Below the pieces are notes generated by a model. The model ran no database searches and was not told the origin of the DNA. It saw only the letters and a list, made by a program, of their open reading frames with translations. Of a stretch of DNA of 64,000 nt, positions 55,141-63,416 are shown piece after piece. Where the stretch lies: contig NZ_CP108106.1 in assembly GCF_041435195.1 (NCBI RefSeq), positions 930,001-994,000 on the forward strand. Reading direction: 5' to 3'. Position numbers and translations under genes: made by a program. Position 1 is the first letter of the stretch. Every line of letters starts with the position of its first letter. The stretch comes from Streptomyces sp. NBC_00224. GTDB taxonomy: Bacteria > Actinomycetota > Actinomycetes > Streptomycetales > Streptomycetaceae.

Positions 55141-55728
55141 GTGGCCCACACCACGCTCCGGCGGCAACAGCTCGCCGACGCGGCGATCAGCACCCTGGCC
55201 CGTTCCGGCATGCGCGGACTCACCCACCGCGCGGTGGACCAGACCGCCGAAGTCCCGGCGGGCTCGTGCTCGTACTACTTCCGTACGCGCCGAGAGCTCC
55301 TACAGGCCGCCGTCGAGCGTCTGGCCGAACTGGACCTCACCGAGATCGACGAGCGCCCCGCCCTCACCGGGCCCGCGAGCATCACCCAGATCGCCGAGGC
55401 CACCGCGGGCCTCATCGAGCACTGGACCACCGCCGGACGCGAACGCATGCTCGCCCGCTACGAGCTGGCCCTGGAAGCGCCCCGCCGCCCCGAGCTTCGC
55501 GCCGCCCTGCACACCGCGGGCAGCCGCCACCGGGCCGTGGCCGAGAACATGCTCGCCGCCGCGGGCGCACCTGACCCCGCGGCACACACGAACGCGTTCG
55601 TGGCCTGCCTGGACGGCCTGCTCTTCAATCAGCTGACCGAGACAGCCCCACATCGGCTCACCCCCGAGCAACTGGGGCTAACCCTCCGCACCCTGATCCA
55701 CACCTACGCCGGACCGCCCCAACCCTGA
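55141..55728 (+). CDS. TetR-family regulator
   Basis: 195 residues from the GTG at 55141. The helix-turn-helix is RRQQLADAAISTLARSGMRGLTHRAVDQTAEVPAGSCSYYFRTRRELLQAAVERL. The C-terminal domain is all-helical and unassigned. It is divergent from the flavin monooxygenase and probably represses both genes through the two palindromes at 55070-55112. Confidence 0.88.
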   Translation: MAHTTLRRQQLADAAISTLARSGMRGLTHRAVDQTAEVPAGSCSYYFRTRRELLQAAVERLAELDLTEIDERPALTGPASITQIAEATAGLIEHWTTAGRERMLARYELALEAPRRPELRAALHTAGSRHRAVAENMLAAAGAPDPAAHTNAFVACLDGLLFNQLTETAPHRLTPEQLGLTLRTLIHTYAGPPQP

Positions 55729-55835
55729 TCCGAGGTCGCCCGCGCACCCGACTACGAGACGTGCGTGAGTCCCGGCAAGTCTCGCTGTCTTGGGCCGACG
55801 CCCGGGCGCTGTCCGGAACCGCGCCGCACATCGCA

Positions 55836-56258
55836 CTAGCGTGCGGCGAGCCGCTCCAGCAGGGCGGCGCTCCGCGCCAGCAACGCCCGCTCCTCATCCG
55901 TGAGTTCGGCCTCGATGGCCTGCGCGAGCCAACCGGCCCTGCGGCCGCGCTCCGCTTCGAGCGCGGCCCGGCCCGCGTCCGACAGCTCGACCAGTGACTT
56001 GCGGCCGTCCGTGGGGTGCGCCCGGCGCGTGATCAGGTTCTGCTCCATGAGCAGCCCCACCGCCCGGGCCATCGACTGGGGGCGTACGCGCTGATCGGCG
56101 GCGAGGTCGCTGGCGGTCATGGCGCCGTTGCGGTCGAGCGCACCGAGCACGGCGGCCTGGCCCAGCGGGATGCGGTCCTCGTTCTTGACGCGTCGGGTGA
56201 GCTTGCCCATCGCGGTGCGCAGTTCGGCGGCGATGGCGGCGGCTTCCGAGGTGGGCAT
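55836..56258 (-). CDS. MarR-family regulator
   Basis: 140 residues from the ATG at 56258 (an upstream in-frame start at 56324 would place the operators inside the gene). The winged helix is LGQAAVLGALDRNGAMTASDLAADQRVRPQSMARAVGLLMEQNLITRRAHPTDGRKSLVELSDAGR. It is divergent from the enolase gene, and the palindromes between them suggest that it controls both. Confidence 0.87.
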   Translation of the reverse strand: MPTSEAAAIAAELRTAMGKLTRRVKNEDRIPLGQAAVLGALDRNGAMTASDLAADQRVRPQSMARAVGLLMEQNLITRRAHPTDGRKSLVELSDAGRAALEAERGRRAGWLAQAIEAELTDEERALLARSAALLERLAAR

Positions 56259-56279
56259 AGGGCACTTTACCCCGTTGGT

Positions 56280-56343
56280 CAGCAAAGCTGCGCACCTGAC
56301 CTGCACAGCAATGCTGTACAGCAAAACTGAGCAGCATTGCTGT
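56280..56343. promoter_or_regulatory. Palindromic operators between MarR and enolase genes
   Basis: ACAGCA-a-TGCTGT (56305-56317) is perfect, and GCAGCA-t-TGCTGT (56331-56343) is a near copy, with centres 26 bp apart. A shorter CAGC-aaa-GCTG (56280-56290) lies on the MarR side. These are probable MarR-dimer sites controlling both divergent genes. Confidence 0.65.
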
Positions 56344-56421
56344 AGGGTTTGGCGTTGTCGGGCTCAGCGTCAGCGTTGTCGCAGCCGGGGCCACGGCACA
56401 TGACAACGGGAAGGGACTCCC

Positions 56422-57729
56422 ATGTCCGCAAAGGCAGTCGGAACCGTCAACGCCACCATCGAGACCGTCACCGCCCGCCGGATCATCGACAGCCGGGGCA
56501 ACCCCACGGTCGAGGTCGACGTCGTCCTGGCGGACGGGTCCCTGGGGCGCGCGGCTGTCCCCTCCGGCGCCTCCACCGGTGCCCGGGAGGCCGTGGAACT
56601 GCGCGACGGGGACTCCGCGCGCTGGCACGGCAAGGGCGTCGACCGAGCGGTGGCCCACGTCAACGGGGAGATCGCGGCGTCCGTGCGCGGGCGGGACGCG
56701 GCGGACCAGGCGGGTCTCGACGCCGCACTGGTCGCCCTCGACGGCACCGCCACGAAGTCCCGGCTCGGCGCCAACGCGATCCTCGGCGTCTCCCTCGCCA
56801 CCGCCAAGGCCGCCGCGGCGGCCCACCGCCAGCCCCTCTACCGCTACCTCGGCGGCGCCGACGCCCACCTCCTGCCGCTGCCGATGATGAACATCGTCAA
56901 CGGCGGCGCCCACGCCGACAATCCGCTGGATTTCCAGGAGTTCATGATCGCGCCCGTGGGCGCGGACACCTTCGCCGAAGCCGTCCGCATGGGCAGCGAG
57001 GTCTTCCACACCCTGCGCCGCGACCTGCTGGCCGCCGGGCACTCCACGGGAGTCGGCGACGAGGGTGGCTTCGCGCCCGCGCTGCGTACCGCTGAGGAGG
57101 CGCTCGACTTCGTGATGACCGCCATCGAGCGCACCGGCTACCGCCCCGGTACGGACATCGGCCTGATCATGGACCCGGCGTCGTCGGAGTTCTTCCGCGA
57201 CGGGGTGTACGACTACGCGGGCGAGGGAGTGCGCCGCACCCCCTCCGAGAACGCCGACTACCTGGCCAAGCTCATCGACGCCTACCCGATCGTCTCCATC
57301 GAGGACCCGATGGCGGAGAACGACCTGGACGGCTGGCGCGAGCTGACCGCCCGCGTCGGCGACCGCTGCCAGCTCACCGGCGACGACGTGTTCTGCACCA
57401 ACGAGACGCTGCTGCGCGAGGGTATCCGCACCGGCGTCGGCAACTCGGTCCTGGTCAAGGTCAATCAGATCGGGACCCTGACCGAGGCGCTGGCCGCGGT
57501 GGCCACGGCCCACCAGGCGGGCTGGACGGCTGTCATGTCGCACCGCTCGGGCGAGACGGAGGACACCACCATCGCGGATCTGGCGGTGGCGACCGGCTGC
57601 GGTCAGATCAAGACCGGCTCGCTCTCCCGCTCCGACCGCACGGCGAAGTACAACCAACTGATCCGGATCGAAGAGGAGTTGGGCGACTCGGCACGCTTCG
57701 CGGGCCGCTCCGCACTGCGTCGGGCGTGA
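56422..57729 (+). CDS. eno: Enolase (probable second copy)
   Basis: 435 residues. It interconverts 2-phosphoglycerate and phosphoenolpyruvate. [69 protein letters not shown] and [18 protein letters not shown] are all conserved, so it should be active. Streptomyces usually has a housekeeping eno near ftsB-like genes; this one sits beside a MarR regulator with operators, which suggests a conditional extra copy, perhaps serving PEP supply. A strong hairpin follows. Confidence 0.95.
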   Translation: MSAKAVGTVNATIETVTARRIIDSRGNPTVEVDVVLADGSLGRAAVPSGASTGAREAVELRDGDSARWHGKGVDRAVAHVNGEIAASVRGRDAADQAGLDAALVALDGTATKSRLGANAILGVSLATAKAAAAAHRQPLYRYLGGADAHLLPLPMMNIVNGGAHADNPLDFQEFMIAPVGADTFAEAVRMGSEVFHTLRRDLLAAGHSTGVGDEGGFAPALRTAEEALDFVMTAIERTGYRPGTDIGLIMDPASSEFFRDGVYDYAGEGVRRTPSENADYLAKLIDAYPIVSIEDPMAENDLDGWRELTARVGDRCQLTGDDVFCTNETLLREGIRTGVGNSVLVKVNQIGTLTEALAAVATAHQAGWTAVMSHRSGETEDTTIADLAVATGCGQIKTGSLSRSDRTAKYNQLIRIEEELGDSARFAGRSALRRA

Positions 57730-57753
57730 ACTGCAGACAGAGGTAGAGACCAC

Positions 57754-57783
57754 GCGGGCCCCCGATCACGGTCGGGGGCCCGC
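57754..57783. terminator. Hairpin terminator after the enolase gene
   Basis: A perfect 12-bp stem (gcgggcccccga paired with tcgggggcccgc) with a 6-nt loop lies 25 bp past the enolase stop. Confidence 0.85.
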
Positions 57784-57856
57784 TCGCGTGCCGGGGGGGT
57801 GCCCCTATGACTTTGGTCAAGGGGACAGCTCGCGCCGGCCGTCGGCGCTCGGGTGT

Positions 57857-58573
57857 TCAGCGTCCGCGCGGGATACCCAGCACCTTGATGAGCTGGTCGA
57901 GTTCCTCCAGGAACAGCTTCCGCGGGCTGGCGGTCTGGTTGCGCAGATGGCCGTAGACCTCCAGTGAGACGAGGCCGTGCAGGTGGCCCCACATGCGCAG
58001 GGCGAGGGCGACGGCTGCGGGCGGCAGGTCGGGGAAGGCGGGGCGCACCTTGTCGAGGAGCCCGGGGTCGAAGTCGGACCAGTCGAAGGTGCTGTCCTGG
58101 TAGAGGTGTTGGGCGTGGGGCCAGGCGGCTGCCGCGAGTGCGGTGAGTCCGGTGCAGACCCGGCGTGCGGCGCCGGGTGCGGGGCCTCCGGCGGGAGCCT
58201 GGTAGCCGGGTACGGGGTCGCCGTAGATGAGGCGGAAACCCTGCGGGTTCACCAGGGCCCAGGCGCGGAAGGCGTTGGCCCACGCCTCGATCCGGGCGGC
58301 AGGGTCGGTTGCGGGGGCGGCTTCCCAGGCGGCGTCCACGGCGTCGGCCAGGGCGGTGTACACGTCGTTGATGAGCGTGGTGACCAGGTCGTCCCGGGCC
58401 GGGAAGTAACCGTAGATGGCGTTGGCGGTCATGCCCATCTCGCGGGCGATGGCCCGCAGCGTGATGGCGTCCGGCCCGCCCGAGGCCATCAGGGCCAGGG
58501 CCACCTTCTTGATTTCGGCTGTGGTCTCGGCGCGCAGTCGCTCACGCCGTCCCTTGCTTCCCGTGACTGTCAC
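57857..58573 (-). CDS. TetR-family regulator
   Basis: 238 residues. The helix-turn-helix is LRAETTAEIKKVALALMASGGPDAITLRAIAREMGMTANAIYGYFPARDDLVTTL. The C-terminal part (WANAFRAWALVNPQGFRLIYGDPVPGY, MWGHLHGLVSLEVYGHL) is the WHG-type TetR ligand domain. It starts with a GTG at 58573. It is divergent from an NAD(P)-binding protein gene, which is its likely target. Confidence 0.87.
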   Translation of the reverse strand: MTVTGSKGRRERLRAETTAEIKKVALALMASGGPDAITLRAIAREMGMTANAIYGYFPARDDLVTTLINDVYTALADAVDAAWEAAPATDPAARIEAWANAFRAWALVNPQGFRLIYGDPVPGYQAPAGGPAPGAARRVCTGLTALAAAAWPHAQHLYQDSTFDWSDFDPGLLDKVRPAFPDLPPAAVALALRMWGHLHGLVSLEVYGHLRNQTASPRKLFLEELDQLIKVLGIPRGR

Positions 58574-58605
58574 GACGGGAACTCTACAGCGTCCATATAG
58601 TGAGT

Positions 58606-58626
58606 GCCGTGCTGATACTTCACGGC
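58606..58626. promoter_or_regulatory. Inverted repeat between TetR and NAD(P)-binding protein genes
   Basis: GCCGTG (58606-58611) and CACGGC (58621-58626) form an inverted repeat with a 9-nt centre in the 119-bp divergent spacer, flanked by tatag-like AT-rich steps. It is a candidate operator of the TetR-family protein. Confidence 0.45.
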
Positions 58627-58692
58627 GTATAGTTTCTGCACGGCATCACCTCACAGGGTGGCGTTCCACATCTGCATGCACAGGGGAGAACC

Positions 58693-59400
58693 ATGCACAT
58701 CGGAGTCATCGGAGCCACGGGCACCATCGGCAGCCGGGTCGTCACCGAGGCCCTTCAACGCGGCCACCACGTCAGGGCGTTCAGCCGTGACGCCACTCAG
58801 GCACAGCGTGCGGAGCGCCGGGACAACCTCACGTGGGCGAGCGCCGACGTCCTGGACCCGCAGGGCATCGCCGGCGTTCTGCCCGGCCTCGACGTCCTGA
58901 TCAGCGCGTTCCAACCGGGCAACGCCGCCAGGGACTTCGCGGAGACCGTGCGGCGCTCGATCGCCGACCCGACCGTCTACGCGACGGCGGCGCGGGCTCT
59001 ACTGAAGGGGTTGGAGAGCCACCCGCGGACCCGGCTCATCGTGATCGGCGGTGCCGGCAGCCTGGAGATCGCACCGGGCGTGGTCCGCGCCGACTCCGAC
59101 GAGCTGCTGCACACCACCCTCGACCAGCTCGGGCTGCCCCGCGAGTACGCCGCAGCGGTACGCGGTCACCGGGACGCCCTCGACGTCCTGCGGCTCTCGA
59201 ACCGGCTGTGGACCTACTTCAGCCCTGCGGAGGAGATCGCCCCCGGCGAGCGCACCGGGCGTTTCAGGGTCGGCGGTGACCAGCCCGTTCTGGACGCCGA
59301 GGGGCGCAGCCGCATCTCGGTGGAGGACGCGGCCGTGGCTCTGATCGACGAGGCGGAGCTGCCCCGCTTCGTCCAGCGCCGCTTCACCATCGGCTACTGA
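58693..59400 (+). CDS. NAD(P)-binding (NmrA/SDR-like) oxidoreductase
   Basis: 235 residues with the Rossmann start IGVIGATGTIGSRVVTEALQRGHHVRAFSRD. RLIVIGGAGSLEIAPGVVRAD and WTYFSPAEEIAPGERTGRFRVGGDQ are typical of NAD(P)H-binding YwnB/BVR-like proteins. The natural substrate is unknown. It is probably controlled by the divergent TetR-family gene. Confidence 0.85.
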   Translation: MHIGVIGATGTIGSRVVTEALQRGHHVRAFSRDATQAQRAERRDNLTWASADVLDPQGIAGVLPGLDVLISAFQPGNAARDFAETVRRSIADPTVYATAARALLKGLESHPRTRLIVIGGAGSLEIAPGVVRADSDELLHTTLDQLGLPREYAAAVRGHRDALDVLRLSNRLWTYFSPAEEIAPGERTGRFRVGGDQPVLDAEGRSRISVEDAAVALIDEAELPRFVQRRFTIGY

Positions 59401-59593
59401 AATCCCGCAGCCGGATTGCCGTGCGGATCACCGTCCAGGCCTCCACGAGTGCACCGTCGAGCCGGGGCCTCGCCTTGGTGCGACTATCCGAGCGCGAGGC
59501 CTGCGGATCCGGGACGTTCTCCACTGGCCGGTGAAGAACAGCAAGCAGCGCCCCTGACCTTCAGCTCGCCGGTCAGCCTGGCAGGATGAGGGC

Positions 59594-60118
59594 ATGGTGA
59601 CGAATCAGCCGTGGGCGGGGCTTCCCGGTGATCTACTGGCGGCGAAGGAGCTGGTGTACGACCCGAGCGGTTTTGCCTGTTCACTGCCGGTGCCGGAACC
59701 GGAGAGCGCCGAGTACGCGGCTCATGCTTTCACGCTCGATGGTCTCTCGGTCCGGTTTCGCGTGGCCAAGACCACCCCGACGAAGGTGGGCCAGTTCGTC
59801 ACGGTGTGGCAGCGGTCCGAGCAGGGGCCGATCCGGCCCTTCGACGTCGATGACGGGGTGGACCTCTTCGTCATCAGCAGCCGCGATGACGACGGCTTCG
59901 GACAGTTCGTCTTCCCGCGCGAGGTGCTGAGCGAGCGCGGCATCGTCTCCCGTAACGCTGCCGGTGGGAAGCGGGGGTTCCGCGTCTATCCGCCCTGGGT
60001 GACCACGACCAACCGGCAGGCGGGCAGCACGCAGGCATGGCAGGTGAACTACTTCCTCCACCTCCGCAAGGACGAGCCTGTCGACCTGGCCCGCGCCCAC
60101 ACCCTGCACCACCCGTAG
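59594..60118 (+). CDS. MepB-like protein
   Basis: 174 residues. FTLDGLSVRFRVAKTTPTKVGQFVTVWQR, GPIRPFDVDDGVDLFVI and FGQFVFPREVL, then KRGFRVYPPWVTTTNRQAGSTQAWQ, match the MepB family, named from a gene next to mepA in Staphylococcus; the biochemical role is unknown. The ATG at 59594 or GTG at 59597 follow GAGGG. It stands alone and is convergent with the cold-shock gene. Confidence 0.85.
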   Translation: MVTNQPWAGLPGDLLAAKELVYDPSGFACSLPVPEPESAEYAAHAFTLDGLSVRFRVAKTTPTKVGQFVTVWQRSEQGPIRPFDVDDGVDLFVISSRDDDGFGQFVFPREVLSERGIVSRNAAGGKRGFRVYPPWVTTTNRQAGSTQAWQVNYFLHLRKDEPVDLARAHTLHHP

Positions 60119-60203
60119 CCCCCCCTTCGGCCCCTCGTGAATGCGCGTCACCAGACGGCCGGACGACTCTCCAGGGAGGTAGCCGATGCGGGAAGCAGCG
60201 TTT

Positions 60204-60236
60204 GCGAACCTCTGGACCTCCTGGTCAGAGGTTCGC
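60204..60236. terminator. Hairpin between MepB and cold-shock genes
   Basis: An 11-bp stem (gcgaacctctg paired with cagaggttcgc), extendable with a bulge, lies 9 bp beyond the cold-shock stop and 86 bp beyond the mepB-like stop; it can serve both. Confidence 0.8.
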
Positions 60237-60244
60237 GTCAGCGT

Positions 60245-60451
60245 TCACCCCTCGACGACGACGTTCTCCGCCTGAGGGCCCTTGGGACCCTGAGTGACGT
60301 CATACGTGACGCGGTCCTCCTCCCGCAGCTCCTTGAACCCGGTGCCCTGGATGGCGGAGAAGTGGACGAACACGTCCGGGCCGCCGTCGTCCTGCTGGAT
60401 GAAGCCGAAGCCCTTGTCCGCGTTGAACCACTTCACTTTGCCTGTTGCCAT
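60245..60451 (-). CDS. Cold-shock domain protein
   Basis: 68 residues: [18 protein letters not shown] with the RNP motifs KGFGFI and DVFVHFSAI, a single OB-fold that binds single-stranded RNA and DNA. The ATG at 60451 has GGAGGAGA upstream. It is leftward, and the 300 bp before it probably includes a long 5' leader, usual for cold-shock genes, in which structured RNA controls translation. Confidence 0.95.
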   Translation of the reverse strand: MATGKVKWFNADKGFGFIQQDDGGPDVFVHFSAIQGTGFKELREEDRVTYDVTQGPKGPQAENVVVEG

Positions 60452-60751
60452 GCTGGTCTCCTCCAAAGGTTCCGGGCGCCGTCGGCGCGCATGCGGAACC
60501 GTCTTTGAACAGTGCTCGTGACGGACGGTACGGGTTCTCCGCGTAGACGTGACGGGGAAACCTCCGACCGATCACCCATGGTTCACTCGCGCAGACGAAC
60601 CACCCGGTCGTTCCAAAGGCGTCCAGGTTGTCCAGGGGCCTCCAAGGGCGATGGCAGCGTGTTGGGTGGAGTTCACCTTGATGTCTGATCACGTTCGGAA
60701 GAGGCGGTCAGCTTGGCCACTGTCACATGACTTTGTTGGCCAGGAGGCCCG
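60452..60751. other. 300-bp divergent region before the cold-shock and phytase-like genes
   Basis: No gene is seen. It should hold the cold-shock promoter and untranslated leader on the minus strand and the promoter of the phytase-like gene on the plus strand, whose AGGAGG is at 60742-60747. No clear hairpin switch was found by eye. Confidence 0.5.
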
Positions 60752-62116
60752 ATGGCATCGCAGGCGCACAAGCAGCGCACCGTACGACGTTCCCTGGCCG
60801 TAGGCGTGCCCGTCGCCCTGCTCGCGGCGATCGGCGTGGGCGGGACCGCCACGGGTATGCCGGCGCCTGAAGGCGGCAGGGCGCGGGGCGCGTACGTCGA
60901 GGGCACGGCCGCCCTCGCGGACATTCCGCTCGGTGCGTTCAGCAATGCCCTCCTGCCCGGTTCGGTCGCGGACGACCGCGGTATCGACCTCGGCGGGATC
61001 GGCAGCGACATGTATCCCGCCGGACGCAAGGGCGAGTTCTGGACGGTGACCGACCGCGGTCCCAACGGCCAGATCAAGGTGGACGGCAGCAAGCGCCGCA
61101 CCTTCCCGGTCCCCGGTTTCGATCCGGCGATCGTCAAGGTACGTGTGTCGGGCGGCCGCGTGCAGGTGCTCAAGGCGATCGCGATCACCACACGGTCCGG
61201 CAAGGCTGTCACCGGTCTGCCCAACCAGGCCTCGCGTGACGAGGCCCCGTACACCTACGACGCGAAGACCCCGCTCCCGTACGACCCGAACGGTCTGGAC
61301 ACCGAGGGCATCGTGCAGGCGGCGGACGGCAGCTTCTGGCTCGCCGACGAGTACGGGCCGTCCCTCGTGCACGTCTCCGCCCGGGGAAAGGTGCTCACGC
61401 GGTACCTCCCCAAGGGACTGAACCTCAAGGGAGCCGACTATCCCGTCGTGGAGTCGCTGCCAGCCATTCTGCTCAAGCGCAAGACCAACCGCGGCTTCGA
61501 GGGCCTGGCCCAACTCCCGGGCGGCGACCTGGTCCTCGCCGTACAGAGCCCGCTGTCCGTGCCGGACACGGCCGCGGGCGAGAAGTCGCGCAACGCGCGC
61601 CTGCTGCGCTTCTCTCCGAAGAAGCGCGCCGTGACGGCCGAGTACGCCTACCGCTTCGACGCGGTGGACGTCGTCGATCCGGGCGAGGACAACACCTCCG
61701 AGCTCAAGATCTCCTCGCTGGTGGCGATCGGCCGCGACCAGTTGCTGGTGCAGGAGCGCACCGACAAGGCCTCCCGGCTGCACCGGGTCACACTGCCGCG
61801 CGGCCCCGGCATGCTGGGCAGCGCCTGGGACGACTCGGCGGCCTCCCCTTCGTACGAGCAGTTGGAGGACCCCGTCGCGGCCGGTGCGCCGGTGCTGCGC
61901 AAGACCCTCGTGGTCGACTTCAACAACGTCGCGGGCGTGCCCGGCAAGGTCGAGGGCATCGCGCTGACGGGCCGGGACACCCTCGCGCTCATCAACGACA
62001 ACGACTTCGGTATGACGGACGGACCCGGAGCCTTCGACACGCGCGGCCGTCTGGTGGACAGCGGCATTGATACGACCGTGACGTACGTGCGTCTGCCCCG
62101 GCCACTGCGCGGCTGA
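60752..62116 (+). CDS. Secreted esterase-like / phytase-like protein
   Basis: 454 residues from the ATG at 60752 with AGGAGG upstream. A signal peptide (HKQRTVRRSLAVGVPVALLAAIGVGG) leads to a beta-propeller-like domain: GGIGSDMYPAGRKGEFWTVTDRGPNG, LDTEGIVQAADGSFWLADEYGPSLVHV, RGFEGLAQLPGGDLVLAVQSPL and VEGIALTGRDTLALINDNDFG. These mark the esterase-like activity of phytase family. It is exported; the phosphate or ester substrate is unknown. A hairpin follows. Confidence 0.87.
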   Translation: MASQAHKQRTVRRSLAVGVPVALLAAIGVGGTATGMPAPEGGRARGAYVEGTAALADIPLGAFSNALLPGSVADDRGIDLGGIGSDMYPAGRKGEFWTVTDRGPNGQIKVDGSKRRTFPVPGFDPAIVKVRVSGGRVQVLKAIAITTRSGKAVTGLPNQASRDEAPYTYDAKTPLPYDPNGLDTEGIVQAADGSFWLADEYGPSLVHVSARGKVLTRYLPKGLNLKGADYPVVESLPAILLKRKTNRGFEGLAQLPGGDLVLAVQSPLSVPDTAAGEKSRNARLLRFSPKKRAVTAEYAYRFDAVDVVDPGEDNTSELKISSLVAIGRDQLLVQERTDKASRLHRVTLPRGPGMLGSAWDDSAASPSYEQLEDPVAAGAPVLRKTLVVDFNNVAGVPGKVEGIALTGRDTLALINDNDFGMTDGPGAFDTRGRLVDSGIDTTVTYVRLPRPLRG

Positions 62117-62127
62117 ACTCAGGCGGA

Positions 62128-62159
62128 GGGCCTGCCCGGCTCCGCCGCCGGGCAGGCCC
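62128..62159. terminator. Bidirectional hairpin terminator
   Basis: A perfect 12-bp stem (gggcctgcccgg paired with ccgggcaggccc) with an 8-nt loop lies between the convergent phytase-like and AraC-type genes. Confidence 0.85.
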
Positions 62160-62160
62160 G

Positions 62161-62922
62161 TCAGGGCGCACCTTGAGCTTCAGCGCGTCGCAAGGAGGCG
62201 GGCGTCCGTCCGGTGAAGTCCCGTGCCGTACGGGTGAGGTGGGCCTGGTCGGCGAAGCCTGCGGTGGCTGCGGCCAGAGCGGCCGTCGACTCCGGCAGGC
62301 CGGCGATCGCCGTACGCAGTCGGCCCCACCGGCGCAGGCGCGCAAGGGCGATGCCCACGTCCTGCCGGACCAGAGCGCGCAGCCGTGGAGCCGACAGACC
62401 GACTTCGGTGGCGATGGCGGTGATGGGCATGTCCGGATCGCGCAACGTACACAGGTCGACAGCGTGGGCGACTCTCGGATCGAGCCGGGACGGGCGCCCG
62501 GTGAGTGTCCGCAGTTCGGCGTATCCGGCGCCCAGGTCCACGCAGGTGCCGGGTCCGTCGGAATCGGTGGTGCCAAGTGCGGCGAGCAGGCGGCGGACCT
62601 CGCCGGCACTGAGCCGTACCGGCCCCGGGCACGGGGGCAGCAGCCAGGAGTCGATGAACAGGGCGAGGTAGGGCGAGGTCGCCGTGCAGGAGTGGGCGAG
62701 CTGGGGCGGAACGATCAACCCGGGCGCCGCCACCAAGGGCCGCCCCGGCTGGAGGAGTTCGGCGTGGCCGCCGATCGGCAGCACGGCTTTCCAGGCGGGC
62801 AGCCGGTGTTGGGCGACGCGGAACGGGCGGGACTCGGCGAACATCGTCGCCTCGGGGCCGGTCGCGAAGACGATGCGGCGATCGTTTTGTTCAAGTACCC
62901 AGGCACGAGGTGAACGGATCAT
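62161..62922 (-). CDS. AraC-family transcriptional regulator
   Basis: About 253 residues from the ATG at 62922. The N-terminal cupin-like sensor has RVAQHRLPAWKAVLPIGGHAELLQPG. The C-terminal double helix-turn-helix is MPITAIATEVGLSAPRLRALVRQDVGIALARLRRWGRLRTAIAGL and ALAAATAGFADQAHLTRTARDFTGRTPASLR. Its start is only six bases from the start of the divergent DoxX-like gene, which it probably regulates. The ligand is unknown. Confidence 0.85.
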   Translation of the reverse strand: MIRSPRAWVLEQNDRRIVFATGPEATMFAESRPFRVAQHRLPAWKAVLPIGGHAELLQPGRPLVAAPGLIVPPQLAHSCTATSPYLALFIDSWLLPPCPGPVRLSAGEVRRLLAALGTTDSDGPGTCVDLGAGYAELRTLTGRPSRLDPRVAHAVDLCTLRDPDMPITAIATEVGLSAPRLRALVRQDVGIALARLRRWGRLRTAIAGLPESTAALAAATAGFADQAHLTRTARDFTGRTPASLRRAEAQGAP

Positions 62923-62928
62923 CGTGCC

Positions 62929-63300
62929 ATGCACGCTATCGCTTCCGTCGCCTTGGCGACGTTCCTGGTCGTCACGGGGGTCATGCATTTCCTGTCCCCC
63001 GGCTACTTCCGCACGCTGGTACCCGCATGGCTCGACCGGAAGCGGCTCCTGGTGGCCGGGAGCGGGGCGACTGAGGTGGTGGTGGGTGCGCTGGTGCTGG
63101 TACCGGGCGGCAGGCAGGCCGGGGGCTGGGCCGCCGCCGTCCTGATCACCTGTTACCTGGTGTCCCACGGGGACGCGCTACGACGGGCGCGGCCGGACCG
63201 GCCCCGGTTGCTGGAGCGGCCGGTCGGTGCGGTGGCCCGGCTGGTGGTGAACGTCCTGTACATCGCCTGGGCGGTGGCCGTGGCCGGATCCGCGCCCTGA
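62929..63300 (+). CDS. DoxX-like small membrane protein
   Basis: 123 residues with four membrane helices: IASVALATFLVVTGVMHFLSP, LLVAGSGATEVVVGALVLVPG, AAVLITCYLVSHGDALR and VVNVLYIAWAVAVAG. The layout fits DoxX/DUF4267-like proteins, whose function is mostly unknown, though some help redox balance. No ribosome site is seen before the ATG, so it may be leaderless. A FAD oxidoreductase gene follows after about 115 bp. Confidence 0.8.
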   Translation: MHAIASVALATFLVVTGVMHFLSPGYFRTLVPAWLDRKRLLVAGSGATEVVVGALVLVPGGRQAGGWAAAVLITCYLVSHGDALRRARPDRPRLLERPVGAVARLVVNVLYIAWAVAVAGSAP

Positions 63301-63347
63301 CGCCGACGCGCGGCGACCGATCGTCCGAGGCGGCGGCGAAGCCGCCC

Positions 63348-63393
63348 GCAGTCGCACCGGCAGTCGCACCCATAGTCGCCCGCAGTCGCCCCC
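63348..63393. repeat. Degenerate tandem 12-bp repeats
   Basis: gcagtcgcaccg, gcagtcgcaccc, atagtcgccc and gcagtcgccccc follow one another just upstream of the FAD oxidoreductase gene. They are too short and degenerate for a CRISPR array. Confidence 0.7.
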
Positions 63394-63416
63394 GTAGTCA
63401 CAGAGGAAGTCATGCC

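Noticed and set aside
63348..63402. CRISPR array
   Set aside because: Units are about 12 bp, degenerate and directly abutting, with no spacers and no cas genes.
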